Source: Nymphaea colorata (taxonomy: Eukaryota; Streptophyta; Magnoliopsida; Nymphaeales; Nymphaeaceae). From it: a stretch of 64,000 nucleotides of DNA. Positions 1-10,870 of this stretch are shown piece by piece; positions within the stretch are counted from its first letter, which is position 1; each line of letters opens with the position of its first letter. The stretch is taken from NCBI RefSeq assembly GCF_008831285.2, contig NC_045150.1, positions 7,948,001 to 8,012,000 of the forward strand, written 5' to 3'. A model generated the notes under the pieces. That model was given only the letters and a program-made list of their open reading frames with translations, ran no database searches and was not told the origin of the DNA. The position numbers were made by a program, and so were the translations under genes.

Positions 1-489
1 CTTTACCATTGAGTGATCTTACATACATCGCGTTGTTGGTTGTTCAATGCTTTCGTTCTCATTGTGGTAGACTTTGGTAGAAGATAGAGCATCGAGATAA
101 GGTATCAGGATTCACTTTATGCCGTCGCAATTTTGGTTGCAAAACTAAACAATATATGCCAGTAAGAGAACGAATTTCTTCAAAAAGAAGGCAAGATATT
201 TTGTGACTAGACAGAACTCGGAAAAGCTTTCCGCGTTGACGGCGGGTGGAAACTGTTCATCTTTTTCGTATGAAAAGTTGCGTTCTTACCGTGGGGGTGA
301 AGTGTGTGATGGGGCTCCAGTTTTTCTCGCCCTGCCCGACATTTCATGTAATAAAATGTGGATTCTTTCGGAGGAGGTCTTACTGGTTGCATGCACCTTT
401 TGGAAGGTAGTGCCTCTCTTTGTTCGCATCTTCTCGGGGCCTAATTTTCTAGGACAGGAAACTCGAACTTAAAAACCCTCTCATGTCGC

Positions 490-511
490 TTTCTTTCTTT
501 CTTTCTTTTTT
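490..511. repeat. (TTTC)n microsatellite
   Basis: About five tandem CTTT units ending in a T run. Confidence 0.9.
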
Positions 512-2996
512 CAAATTTTGTTTAAACTCTAATTATTCTTTAAATTAAGAAAATTTTAAAATAGGCCGCTGTATATATCTTAACCGATACATACACCCTT
601 TGGCGTCTCGGTCGACAAACTGATACTCTGTCGGTACCGATATTGGCAGCTCTACTTTTAGAGAGCAGAGCGTAAAAACTTTTTTGATTGCCGCCTTAAG
701 GAGGGAGTTTACATGCATGGCCTGACTGTCATCGATCCTTTAGGACAAAGGCAGGTCCCAAGTTGAGCTAATTTGATCTTCAGATTAGTGCTTTTGTTTG
801 GGAGAGTGGCATGAACCACGTTTGGTTCTCCTGTTCTTTGATTCCTGAAAAGAGGAAGGTGTACTAGGTGAGGACAAAGATGAAAGATTCCAAGGACCAA
901 TTAATGGCGATGACCAGGAAAAAGCATGACAAACCCTGCAAGCATCATGTGGGGACTTAACGTTTCTTTAGAATTTGTTGGGGAGTGAAGAACTGGGACT
1001 ACTAATCTTTCTCCCCATTATTGAATACTGAGTAATAATGCTCTGCTCCTCCGAGCACAGAGGCCCAACTGGCTCCCTCTGTTCACCCCTTGTTTTACGT
1101 GCCTCATCATCTTCTTCTACTCTGTTACCATCTTTTCTCCCATGGTAGTTTTATAGGATTAACCTGGCATCCAGTTTATTTCAGGAAAATAAAAACCAGA
1201 AAAACATACATATCTGTACGTGCTTGTCATATCAAAACTCTGCAGGAAACTGAATTTCTTTATCTGTTAGGGTTTTTGCCAAAGAAGCAGACATAAGTTT
1301 TGCTGCGGAACTGCCATTATCAAGCCTTGCTCTCCAAGAATAGAAGATCATGTTTTGCCATTTATGTTCGGATTTGATTAGCTTTTAATTAGTAATGGAA
1401 AAGAAAGTGGAATCACGGACAAAGAAAGGTAGACATGGAAAAGGGGCCACCAAGACAAAAGAAAAAGGTGGCAGAAAGCTCTAAAGAAAGGGCTGCAATG
1501 GTGCTGAGAAAAGCACGTGCCAAACGGCGTCATTTCCCATAATAGTAGGCCATAGAGTGAATGGAATTTTGTTCACTGGGGGCAGTTGCTACATTTTAGG
1601 CCATGTAGCTTACTTTTGATTGTGCTTGTTTGGCATTATATAAGAAACAGCAGATGCATTTACAATTCACGTACTGTAGAGTTCTTTGGACAAACAGTTG
1701 CCTGTTTTTAATAATTCAACTTCATGATCATATAATAGACATTTGTTTGTATGTGTTAAGAGTCCAAAACATGCTTTCTTTTTCCCTTGTTTATTCAGAT
1801 TCAGAGTTCCTGTTTAGCGATCACTTTTGTAGTTAAAGTGTGAAAAGCTTGTTCAAAAATAAAAACATGAATACGCCAAATTTTACACTCTTCTTAAATC
1901 TACCTGTGTTCTTTACATGTAAACCTAAAGCTGATTCACTTTAAGCAACAGGGACTCTTTATACCCTGGTTAAGATGCAGTCCTAATGACGATAAGTTAA
2001 AAGGAGGTTGAGTTCAAGATCTAGAGTTGTAGCGTGCATCTTAGACTGTCTGCCTAATGCACAATTAAAAGAACGGAAAACGAAAATGTTAAAACTGGAC
2101 AGTAATTATGCTTTTGATCGACCATAAAGTGAGAAAGCATGCATTTAATTACCAACTTTTTTACATCAACCTCAACAATTGTGAGAAAAAAGATGTGTGT
2201 ATAACTGGCTGTAAGTTTTCCTTCACCTCTGTGACTGGAGGCTTGGTAAAATGTATGTTAGATGCTGTGATACATAAAGAGAGAAATTTGATGGTGTTTA
2301 TTTCTGCTGTTCAGTAGTGTCAGGCCTCTGGTAAATGAGCTTGTCGTTGTTGGATGATGCATTCAATGAACTTGGTTGTGGAGATAGTAGAAAGTTGTTA
2401 ATGGTATCGAGTCTCTGAGTTCGAGGCAAAAATACATATTATAAAAATAAAATGAAAGGGACAGAAGAGATGAGGGCATGGCAGATGGCAGCCCCAACTG
2501 TTTGGTCCCTTTCCAGCTGCAGTGTAGTTGTAGGATGAAGTAAGAGAAGGCAGTGTGGGTCTTCAGGGGGTTGGCCCAATGACTTAGGGTGTGAGCTGGT
2601 AGAGAGCTAGTTTTCATTTGAGTGTTCAATGTATCAACCTCTTGTATTGTAAAAAAGGTAATGATGTGCAACTTAAAGCATAGCATAAAGTAAGCAATGT
2701 ACCTTTAAGGACAAGGAGTTGGTGGGAGCTTTGGCTCTCTAGGGGTGGTAGGTCTCTTCCACTCCCTTAAAAGATAAAAGACAAGTGGAGGGGCCAGTGT
2801 TGATTAGCTGTGCAAAAGTGATAGATTTGCCTGCAGAATACGGTCTCTTGGATCATTCCCATGCACTCATCACCCTCGAAGGTCACTTTGCCAAATATCG
2901 TTGCCGTCTTCTTCTTTCTTTTCTTTTTTTGCATGTTTGTTCGCCATTCATGATGCCCACTAAAGCTTTTTTTTTATATGCAAGTTCATCTCTGTG

Positions 2997-3001
<5 letters not shown>

Positions 3002-3037
<36 letters not shown>
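3002..3037. repeat. (CT)n microsatellite, 18 units
   Basis: A perfect CT/GA dinucleotide run about 600 bp upstream of the CCT gene TATA box. Promoter-proximal GA/CT runs in plants can bind BPC/GAGA factors; that role is inference here. Confidence 0.95.
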
Positions 3038-3038
<1 letters not shown>

Positions 3039-3626
3039 AAACTGTGTCTATTCTGGCCCATTTGGTTAACAGTGAGATGAGAAGTTTGCTGGTAGTCAAG
3101 TCTAGCACTATTCGTTTTTTTGGCATTTGTTGAATGAAAAATTGAAAATTTACAAGACAGCAGAATAAGTTTGTCACTTCTCTCAACGGTTTGAATGGGT
3201 TTGTTATGGGCTTGAACATTTCCATTTTCCACTTGTGCCCAAGTAGGTTCGTAATTTACATTTTATATGTTTATCTCATCGAGTTCGACCAACACTAGAC
3301 GCTGCAACAGAAAGGTTGAATCCACTATCTGGTTAATCTTCACGTCCTTGAAAATTTAGCCTCTGTCGTTCCCTTTGTCCACATAAAACGAGCATACATT
3401 TGTGGGCAATAAAACGCTTCAAAAACTCTGTCCACGTTATAAGAGTAAAACTAAAACACAACCTTTGATGTTTATAACTGCAGAAGTTTTATAGGTTTGA
3501 AGAGCTTCCGTGGCCGAGTGTTACACTGTTAAAGAGGTCATTGTAAACAAATACTATGTCTGCTATCAAAGCTGTTCCTAAAAGCTGAATTGCCAAAGCG
3601 TCAAAGCGCTGTTAAAAGATAAATCA

Positions 3627-3635
3627 TATATATAA
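3627..3635 (+). promoter_or_regulatory. TATA box of the CCT gene
   Basis: TATATATAA lies about 75 bp upstream of the proposed start codon at 3711. This predicts transcription starting near 3660 and a short 5' leader. It supports a small first exon close to the second one. Confidence 0.5.
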
Positions 3636-3710
3636 TTTTCAAACATCAAACAACACCTTCGAGGAACAAGCTCTAGGAGAGTCCAGAAGATTTCCAAGAG
3701 GATTTTCGCC

Positions 3711-6700
3711 ATGGTCGTTTAGGCATCTCTCTCTCTTTCCCGCGGAGATCTCTTACTGAATTTTTGTTGGTGTTGATGATTGTTGTTATTTGTTTAGATT
3801 TCCACCATATTCGAGTACGATCTTGGCGATGAAGGGGACCTGTTCAAGGCGCCCGAGCCCATCATAGAGGAGTCGACTCTGCCCCTCGACCCCGTCACCA
3901 CTGCCGCCATCTCCCTCATCTCCGGCGACCCCGCAGATGACGTCCTTGCTAGCCAGGCCCTGGAGGTCGTCGCCACCCAGCTGGAGCCCATCCATGGCGA
4001 CGGACCCCTCATGGCCGATGCCTTCTACGAGGTCAAGAAGGACCTTATCGAGAAGTCGGCGATCGACGAGGACTTCCTGGTGATCCCGCAGCCCACGATC
4101 CCGGAGACGAAAATCCCGGCGCTCGACGCGGAGGATGACGAGGCGGCCACTAACTTGCAGAAGAGCGTGAGCTCCGGGTGCTTGACCTCCATGGAATGGG
4201 TGAACAATGCAGGGCCGATGCGACCGGCTTTTCTCGATTTTCAGCGGCTCAATTTGGAGGATGCGTTTGGAATGAGGAGGGCTTTCAGCGAGGGAGATAT
4301 TCAGGTGAGAATTTGACATTTTGCTTGAAGTGATAGGTGTTGCAGTTTCCGGCTTCATTTTTTTCTTATTCAGTTCTGAGATTTTTTAGAAGGAAACTGG
4401 ATTTTTTAGAAGTCAAAGAAAGGGGAGTGAATTGTTTGATGTTTGATGTTTGATGTACGCACTTGTTTTGTAGTTTGTGTTCTTTAGCTTGTCCCTGGCA
4501 GAAGCTCACAAATAGAATTTCTTAATACGAGTAGCCGTATTGCCCAGATTTTGGTACTCCAAGATCGTTGGAATCCCATTATTTTTTAGAACATAATTTT
4601 GCGTGGATTTGAATTCAGTTTTGTTGTTTTGTCCTCCCAACTTTTGGTGGTATGAACGATGGCCTAGACAACCTAAGAACTTGTCTGAACCGGAAGTTCG
4701 GGTTGCCCCAGCGACAAACGTCTTGCTCAGAAATGCTCAATTTCATAACATTCTTAAAAAATGAACTCCAGCTTCTGTTTACACCAATCTCAAAGATTTT
4801 GCAACTCAAATCTTTTCTTACAAAACCATTGACAAATTGGTCCCTTTTTCTCTACCCTCTTTGGAGGGATAACTACTGTGCTATTAGGCATTTCGAACAA
4901 GAATTTCGTGTGAGAGGGCCAATGAAGTTTGTCTTCATGATTACTCATGTCTGATTAAAGTCAGGCGGAAATCACTCAGCCGTGGTTCCCACTACCAATC
5001 AATTTCAGGTTTCAATAGTTGCACATTTTCTGTGTTCTGATCGTTCTTAGATATGGAACCACACTAAACAGTATGAACGCCTTTCCTGTTTAATAGGATT
5101 ATGGCAGTATGTGCTAGCTAATTCCCCTTTGGTCGTTCGGGAGTTTGTGTGAGGAATCTTTCACTTTTCTTTCAATATAAAAAAATGTTTGTAATGTTAT
5201 TCTCACATCCCATTAGCATGGTAGCCTGTTACGCATACTGTCTGATGTTAAGAACTGATTAGCATGTCTGCAGATGGTCCTTTTCTTTTTCTTTTAGGCC
5301 TTTTACTATCGTTAGCTAAAATTTGACTTCATTCCCAAGAAGATTCTTTAGGGGACTGGTGATCCTCTCCGCTCTTCCGATTGTTTAAATATGACTTTTC
5401 CTCTGAAGTTTCCTATGGTTAGGGTCCTACACTATCCAATTGTCACCATGCATGATTTGGTGCATACATCATTTTTACTTGTTCTCCTGTGTTTCCATTT
5501 TTTGTTCTGCTATGGGTGTTTACAGATCTTATCCGTTATCTTTGTCATTCAAGTCTTCGATGACAAAGTTATTTTATATAAATCCAAATTTTATTTATAT
5601 ACATCCAAATGCCTATCCTGTTAGATGAGTTCAGTTGCTTGTATGTGCCTTTTATTGGTCACAATTGTCTGGTTTGCAATATAGCTTTTTTTCGTTCTCT
5701 TTACATGCATCAACAAGGGCAAAACCTTTTGGAAGAATCCTTTTTTTTTTTTTTGGAAGTATAGTCATGTTTATTTATAACAACAAAATTGTAGTGTGGG
5801 CTTCTGATGTTCTGTAGAATATTTGCTTACAGTTACTGCAAATGAAAATAATGCATCATATTTTTAGAAAGCTACAAATTTAGCTACTTCTACCTTAGAA
5901 AAAAGAAATGAGAAGGAAAAAGAACTTTTAAATAATATAACTGTTTAAGAGAAAAAATTATGTTCGTACATGCTCTATACTATATTATGTTTATGGATGC
6001 AAAAGAGGAATAAGGTTGGACAAGATGGAAAAGAATCACTAACAGAAAGAAGATGAAACAAGTTGGGAAGGGATGAAGGAATCACTGACAAAAAGCTGGA
6101 ACAAGATTAGGCGGGTGGACCAGTATCACTAACACAGAATAGAACCAATCTTTCATCCACTCATCTTTTTCAAATACTGGAAGTGGAAAATTATGTTGCC
6201 ATAGCATTTTGATAGTGATACATGTGTTCCTATTTCACAGTGTGCATTCCTTTTTCCTTGAGGTCTTTTCTCATTTCAAGCCTCAAATGATGTGGACAGC
6301 AGCACAAAGGGTTTCTTCCTTTTCCTCTTATGGTTAGAGTTGAAGAATTTCGTATATGCTTTCCCACTACCAAATAGTTGACATAATGCTGCTTCCAATA
6401 AGCGATGTCACATTAAATGCTATTTAGTGATGGAGCTACTTGAGTACCAAGAAAAGGGCATGGCTCCCATGTGAATCTTGATAACACCACGGGCACAATT
6501 TCTTTTTCGCAGTTTCAATTTTCTGTCATTTGTCATCACAAGATTTACAGACTAGATAAATGAAAAAGTTAGCCCAGGTCTAGTTCTGAAGTACTTGGAA
6601 TGAAAATTGGAACCATTTAAATTTGTGATTCCTGATCAAGATGGTGACTAAGTGACAAACAGTCACAGTATGCTTCCCTAGCCTTGAGGAGTAAACAAGT

Positions 6701-7987
6701 ATACCTCAAGTGGAAGAGATGGAAAGTGCAAAGCTTGCACATGCCCAGAGTGGAAAAACAGAATATCTTTTTCTTGGCATATTTTACTAGTTGGTCCTCA
6801 TCTCCTGGACATGCACGGTATGTTTGCAGATTTCAAGAGTTTAAGCTTCTTTTCCGAGATTACACACACACACAATGACATGGGTACCTGGAGGTGTGCA
6901 TGCATCTGTTCAGGTATCAGTTTTATCAAATCACAGTCACATCTTCATCTGCCATGCTGCACTAAAGAAAGTTTCCAAGAAGTTCCTCCATTGCTTTCTT
7001 TATTTCAATGCAAGATCAGGGAGACTATGCTACTGGTTTGCATACAGATGCATGTAGAGTAACTTTAGAAGCTTTATCCACTTTATTTTATAAGGAAATT
7101 CTTGGTGTTTCATGTTCTAAACAAATCAAAGCAGCCTTTGATTCTGCCATGAAAATAAACCCCTAAAAGGAAGGCTTTTTTTTGTCATATTTGAAGCATT
7201 AGATGCACAAGGAAGCTGTTTTTTAGAACTGGCATTAGTGGATACTAAATAAAAATCCATTGGCTTGACACTGCTGCGGAGAAATTTGTGTTCAACGAAC
7301 ATTCTGTTCTAGCTTTGCAATAGCATGTTTACTAAAAGATCTTTAGATGTCTGGCATATTCCACAGGATCTTGGCGATCATTGATTTTGAGTTTTTATGA
7401 CAGACACTTGGAAATGGTAAGGCAGGGCTTCTTTCTGCACCATGCGAGCGGCCACTGACAATTGGCAATTATACGATCGAGGAACGTAAACAGCGGCTCC
7501 ATAGGTACAGAAATAAGAAGACAAAGAGGAACTTCAACCGAAAGATCAAGGTAATCTTTTTACGTGTTGGATACATAAATAGTCTGTTTTACCAACACTA
7601 ATCTAATGTGTGATATATTTTCGCATTTGAAAAGTAGTAAAATTTTATCCGTCCCCATTTTAGCAACCTTCTTGTTCTTCTGCTTTGGCTGGAACAATCA
7701 CTTTGTAAATGCACACATTTTGATTTGCAAACTTCTTAGGGAACTTATGTTGGTTTCTTTATTGCTCAAAATAAGGTTTTTAGACATCAAATCAACAACT
7801 GTCCTTCCCTTCAGTAGCCTTGATAGTCGTCAATAAAGTGTGCTGAAAAGTATGTATGTCTTTCTAGTATGCTTGCAGGAAAGCTCTAGCGGATAGTCAG
7901 CCAAGAATTCGAGGACGATTTGCAAAGACAGAGGACTCGGAGTCGTCAAAGGCATCTTCGTCTGCCTCCGGGACCAAGTCTACTTAG
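3711..7987 (+). CDS. CCT-motif transcription factor (CMF family), four coding exons
   Basis: Proposed exons are 3711-3713, 3798-4304, 7404-7550 and 7868-7987, giving 258 aa. CCT proteins are nuclear, contact DNA with NF-Y partners, and often act in flowering, light or sugar responses; which role applies here is not visible. The N-terminus carries the acidic block IFEYDLGDEGDLFKAPEPII, which I recall from CMF proteins without B-boxes. The basic CCT motif spans about residues 196-238 (ERKQRLHRYRNKKTKRNFN, then RKALADSQPRIRGRF), and an intron splits it. The tail is Ser-rich. No B-box or response-regulator domain is visible, so it is not a typical COL or PRR protein. Exons 2-4 join in phase with good GT/AG sites and are secure. 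Exon 1 is the weak point: an in-frame TAG immediately precedes exon 2, so an upstream ATG is required. The best candidate is a Kozak-like ATG at 3711 followed directly by a poor donor (ATG|GTCGTT). Confidence 0.85.
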
Positions 7988-8114
7988 AATCATCGCCTAT
8001 TGCTCTTGTCTACCGCCTTGAACTAGAAGATCTATCTCTAGAATCTTTGTAGCGGTCTCTCGGATGGTTCAGATTCAGTTCATGGATTTGAACCGGTATT
8101 GTAAATAAGGTTCT

Positions 8115-8120
8115 AATAAA
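8115..8120 (+). terminator. Poly(A) signal of the CCT gene
   Basis: AATAAA lies 128 bp after the stop codon at 7987 and just before a CT/GT microsatellite. It is a plausible near-upstream polyadenylation element. Confidence 0.5.
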
Positions 8121-8157
8121 GCGGAAGCTGAAATCTGATGAGACCTTCCACTCAAGT

Positions 8158-8203
8158 TTTCTCTCTCTCTGTCTCTCTCTCTCTGTGTGTGTGTGTGTGT
8201 GTG
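8158..8203. repeat. Compound (CT)n(GT)n microsatellite
   Basis: Interrupted CT units are followed by about nine GT units, directly downstream of the CCT gene. Confidence 0.9.
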
Positions 8204-8589
8204 GTGTGAAGGAGAGGCTGAAGCCTCCTTGGGACGTGGACGAGATAAACAGTATACCCTACCCCTAGTTTTTTTTTTTTTCAAATAATCTCACTCTCTC
8301 TGTCGCTCTTTCTCTCTTTCTGGCCTTAGTAGTTGTCGTTAATAGACTATTCTGTGCCCTTTTTGCCTCGGTAGTTTTCTAGTTTCGACTTCTCGAACAA
8401 AGAAGTTTACAATCTAAAATCTCAACCAAGTATTGCATAACTCAAGATGCACTACTTCCCTTTGATTCTCAGCAATCTTCTGTTTCGTTAATTTTTGGCA
8501 ATGTTATTGTCTTCTATGCCACCACTTTCATACTCTTTGCGGCACCTTGGAGGGATGGAGAGAAAGGAATGGAGAGAAAACCTTTCTGT

Positions 8590-9102
8590 TAGGGGTGGGC
8601 AGTAAAACCGGGTCCAAATCGGCCCGACGAGCTTGAAAATGTGGCCCGGGCACCCGATGCCTGAAACCCGGGCCCGGGCCCAACCTGGCCCGGCCCGGTG
8701 GTAAGGCGCTTCTCCGCCTTGTCCTTTTCCACCACTGCCTTTGTCTTCTCCTTCTTCTTCATTGGCTTCTCCACCACCATCTTTTCTATTGCTGGGTGCT
8801 AGGTCGGAAAACGAGAAGTGGGAAATGGAAATATGAAAGAGAGCCTTCAGCAAATTTCCAAGGATCTATGGGGGGCAAGAAGAAGCAGTAGAAAGAAGAA
8901 CCACATAAAATAGAGGAAAATGAAGGAATCGATAAATGGGAAAGGAGAACGAGCTGATTGCAGAGATTCTAAAATCACCAATGAAAAGGAGAGGACTGCC
9001 TCTCCTTCTCTCATAGGCCCACACGGAAAGCCTTCACTCTTCCAAAATCACTCCTTCACCTTCACTGCACAAAAATGACTGCTCGTTCATGGCAGACGAA
9101 CA

Positions 9103-9160
<58 letters not shown>

Positions 9161-9404
9161 TTACTTGTCGTGGAGAGGCAACGGGAGGTTACCTGTGGTG
9201 GAGAGGTAGAGATGTAAAAGGTTGGGGGCGACTGGCGTGGTGGCAACTCGAGGGTTGCCTCTTAATAGGCCGGGCTCGGGCTGACCCGGGCCAGTCCATC
9301 TGGCTCGGGCCTGGCCCGAGCCTAATTTTCCTCGGCCCGAACCCAGCCCATACAGGGCTAGGTCCCGGGCCCCCACTGGCGGCCCGGCCCGGTGCCCTGC
9401 CCTG
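8590..9404. mobile_element. Non-autonomous hAT element with perfect 8-bp target duplication
   Basis: The element begins TAGGGGTGGGCAG and ends with a sequence whose reverse complement is CAGGGCAGGGCAC, imperfect terminal inverted repeats. It is flanked by the identical octamer CTTTCTGT at 8582-8589 and 9405-9412. Eight-bp duplications and TAGGGNTGGGCA-like ends are hAT hallmarks. Both subterminal regions are dense in GGCCCGGGC-type motifs, giving high local GC in an AT-rich region. The 815-bp interior carries a GA microsatellite at 9116-9157 and no transposase frame. Open frames within it are short and GC-driven. Confidence 0.85.
9116..9157. repeat. (GA)n microsatellite inside the hAT element
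   Basis: A perfect AG run of about 21 units within the 8590-9404 element. Confidence 0.95.
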
Positions 9405-9549
9405 CTTTCTGTGCTAATTAATATCGAGGGAAAGGAAATGAAAGCTAATAGGTGTGTTTTGGTGAGGATTTTTTTAATATAATTCCAATCCCTCAAAAAA
9501 AATAAAGAGATTGGGAGGGAAATGAATGAACATTGTTTTCATTTACTTT

Positions 9550-9912
9550 CTTCTCTTTTTCCTTTTCCCTTCCCATTCCCTCCCTTTCCTATTCCCTCCA
9601 TCCATTCCTTTCTCCTCTCTTTCCCCCCATCCAAACCGTCAGGATGGACATGTAAGGACCGAAAAAGGAAATCCCATTTTCCTTCTAAATTAGAAGACAG
9701 GGGCCAGGGCCGACTCACCAGCGGACCATAATCCTAAGCTCTTCTCTTTTCCCTTCCCTTTCCTATTCCCTCCATCCATTCCTTTCTCCACTCTTTGACC
9801 CCATCCAAACATAGCGTCAGGATGGACATGTCTTTGAAGGACCGAAAAAGGAAATCCCATTTTCCTTCTAAATGAGAAGACGGGCCAAGGCCGACTCACC
9901 AGCGGACTCCTT
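9550..9912. repeat. Two-copy tandem duplication, unit about 190 bp
   Basis: Units start near 9550 and 9740. Both carry a pyrimidine-rich stretch, then CATCCAAAC, CAGGATGGACATGT, GGACCGAAAAAGGAAATCCC and GGCCGACTCACCAGCGGAC in the same order, differing by small indels. No gene is present. The 9913-10245 stretch that follows shows nothing recognisable. Confidence 0.85.
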
Positions 9913-10246
9913 AGCCTTCGTATGCTTTGTATCCCTCATCAAGACCTCGGCATGCCATAGATTCTTCATTCCCAATTTGTTTCAGCTGATGCAGCAAAAG
10001 TCATCATTCTTCAGTCATGTTACTAGGATGCGAAGGCATAACAGACGAAGCACGACGGCACTTTAACACTTTGATCACAACGAAGACGGCCGAGCGCAGA
10101 CACATAGCGTTCCTGGGAAAATCTTGAAAACACGACAATTGAACAAGCAACAGATAAATGTACGGAAGCTGGGAAACATACAGACACAGAAAAGCTAGTT
10201 AGCCTCCTCGTGTAGGGCATGCCAAGCAAAGAAAACTAGTCAGACT

Positions 10247-10252
10247 TTATTA
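10247..10252 (-). terminator. Possible poly(A) signal of the UIEF gene
   Basis: TTTATT on the plus strand (AATAAA on the coding strand) lies about 620 bp beyond the stop codon. It would imply a long 3' UTR across 10252-10870, which has no other evident function. Confidence 0.3.
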
Positions 10253-10870
10253 CCATCAGAAGGCAGGGAAATCCATGTAAGACGTTTGCCAATCAGGAGA
10301 AACTATCCCTTCCCATATATACAAATGGTCCAACTTAGCGTGAAAGGAGAATCCCTCTCCCCCAAGACCCTCTTGGAAATTCAAACAGGGTAGGGAAAAC
10401 GTCAAGCCCCCACCCCAAATCCAAGTCCCTCAGATGACGTCAAGTGCTTCGGAAAATGAGACATTATGAAAATCAAAACGAGGTAGAGAAACCCAGCGAA
10501 ACTCCAACCACTTCCCCTCCCCACCTTAAGCAAGCCATTCTCCCATAAACAGTTCTCATCGACAAATGGACTACACAGCAAAAAGGCAAGTATCGTTTTT
10601 TTTTTTTTACAACACACCACACATTAACAACCTCCGAGGGAAAAGAAAACTGCAAATTGTAGATTGTGCCTGATTTAGTGAGCTCTACGTGACCAGATCA
10701 CACGATAAGCCTTTCCCACAGCTGACCGCCTCCCAATTCCGCATGTAGCAAACGTCAACAAGACGTTGAGCATGAAAAAAACCTCGACAATTCATCAGGA
10801 TTGCCAAAATTCAACCCCTAACGACCTGCCAATCTAAGGCCCTGAATGTTTTTCTAAACCATCGAAGTTT

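Larger units (their letters stand above)
1..3626. other. Intergenic region upstream of the CCT gene
   Basis: No gene can be supported here. The open frames are short, lack splice-linked partners and resemble no family I know. Two simple repeats are present (a TTTC run near 490 and a CT run near 3002). The 3' part presumably holds the promoter and distal regulatory DNA of the CCT gene. Nothing else stands out. Confidence 0.6.

Noticed and set aside
2960..3232. Open frames with Arg-Glu repeats
   Set aside because: Generated by the (CT)n microsatellite.
8488..9496. Pro/Gly/Arg-rich frames around the hAT element
   Set aside because: Produced by GGCCCGGGC-rich subterminal DNA and a GA repeat, not by a transposase.
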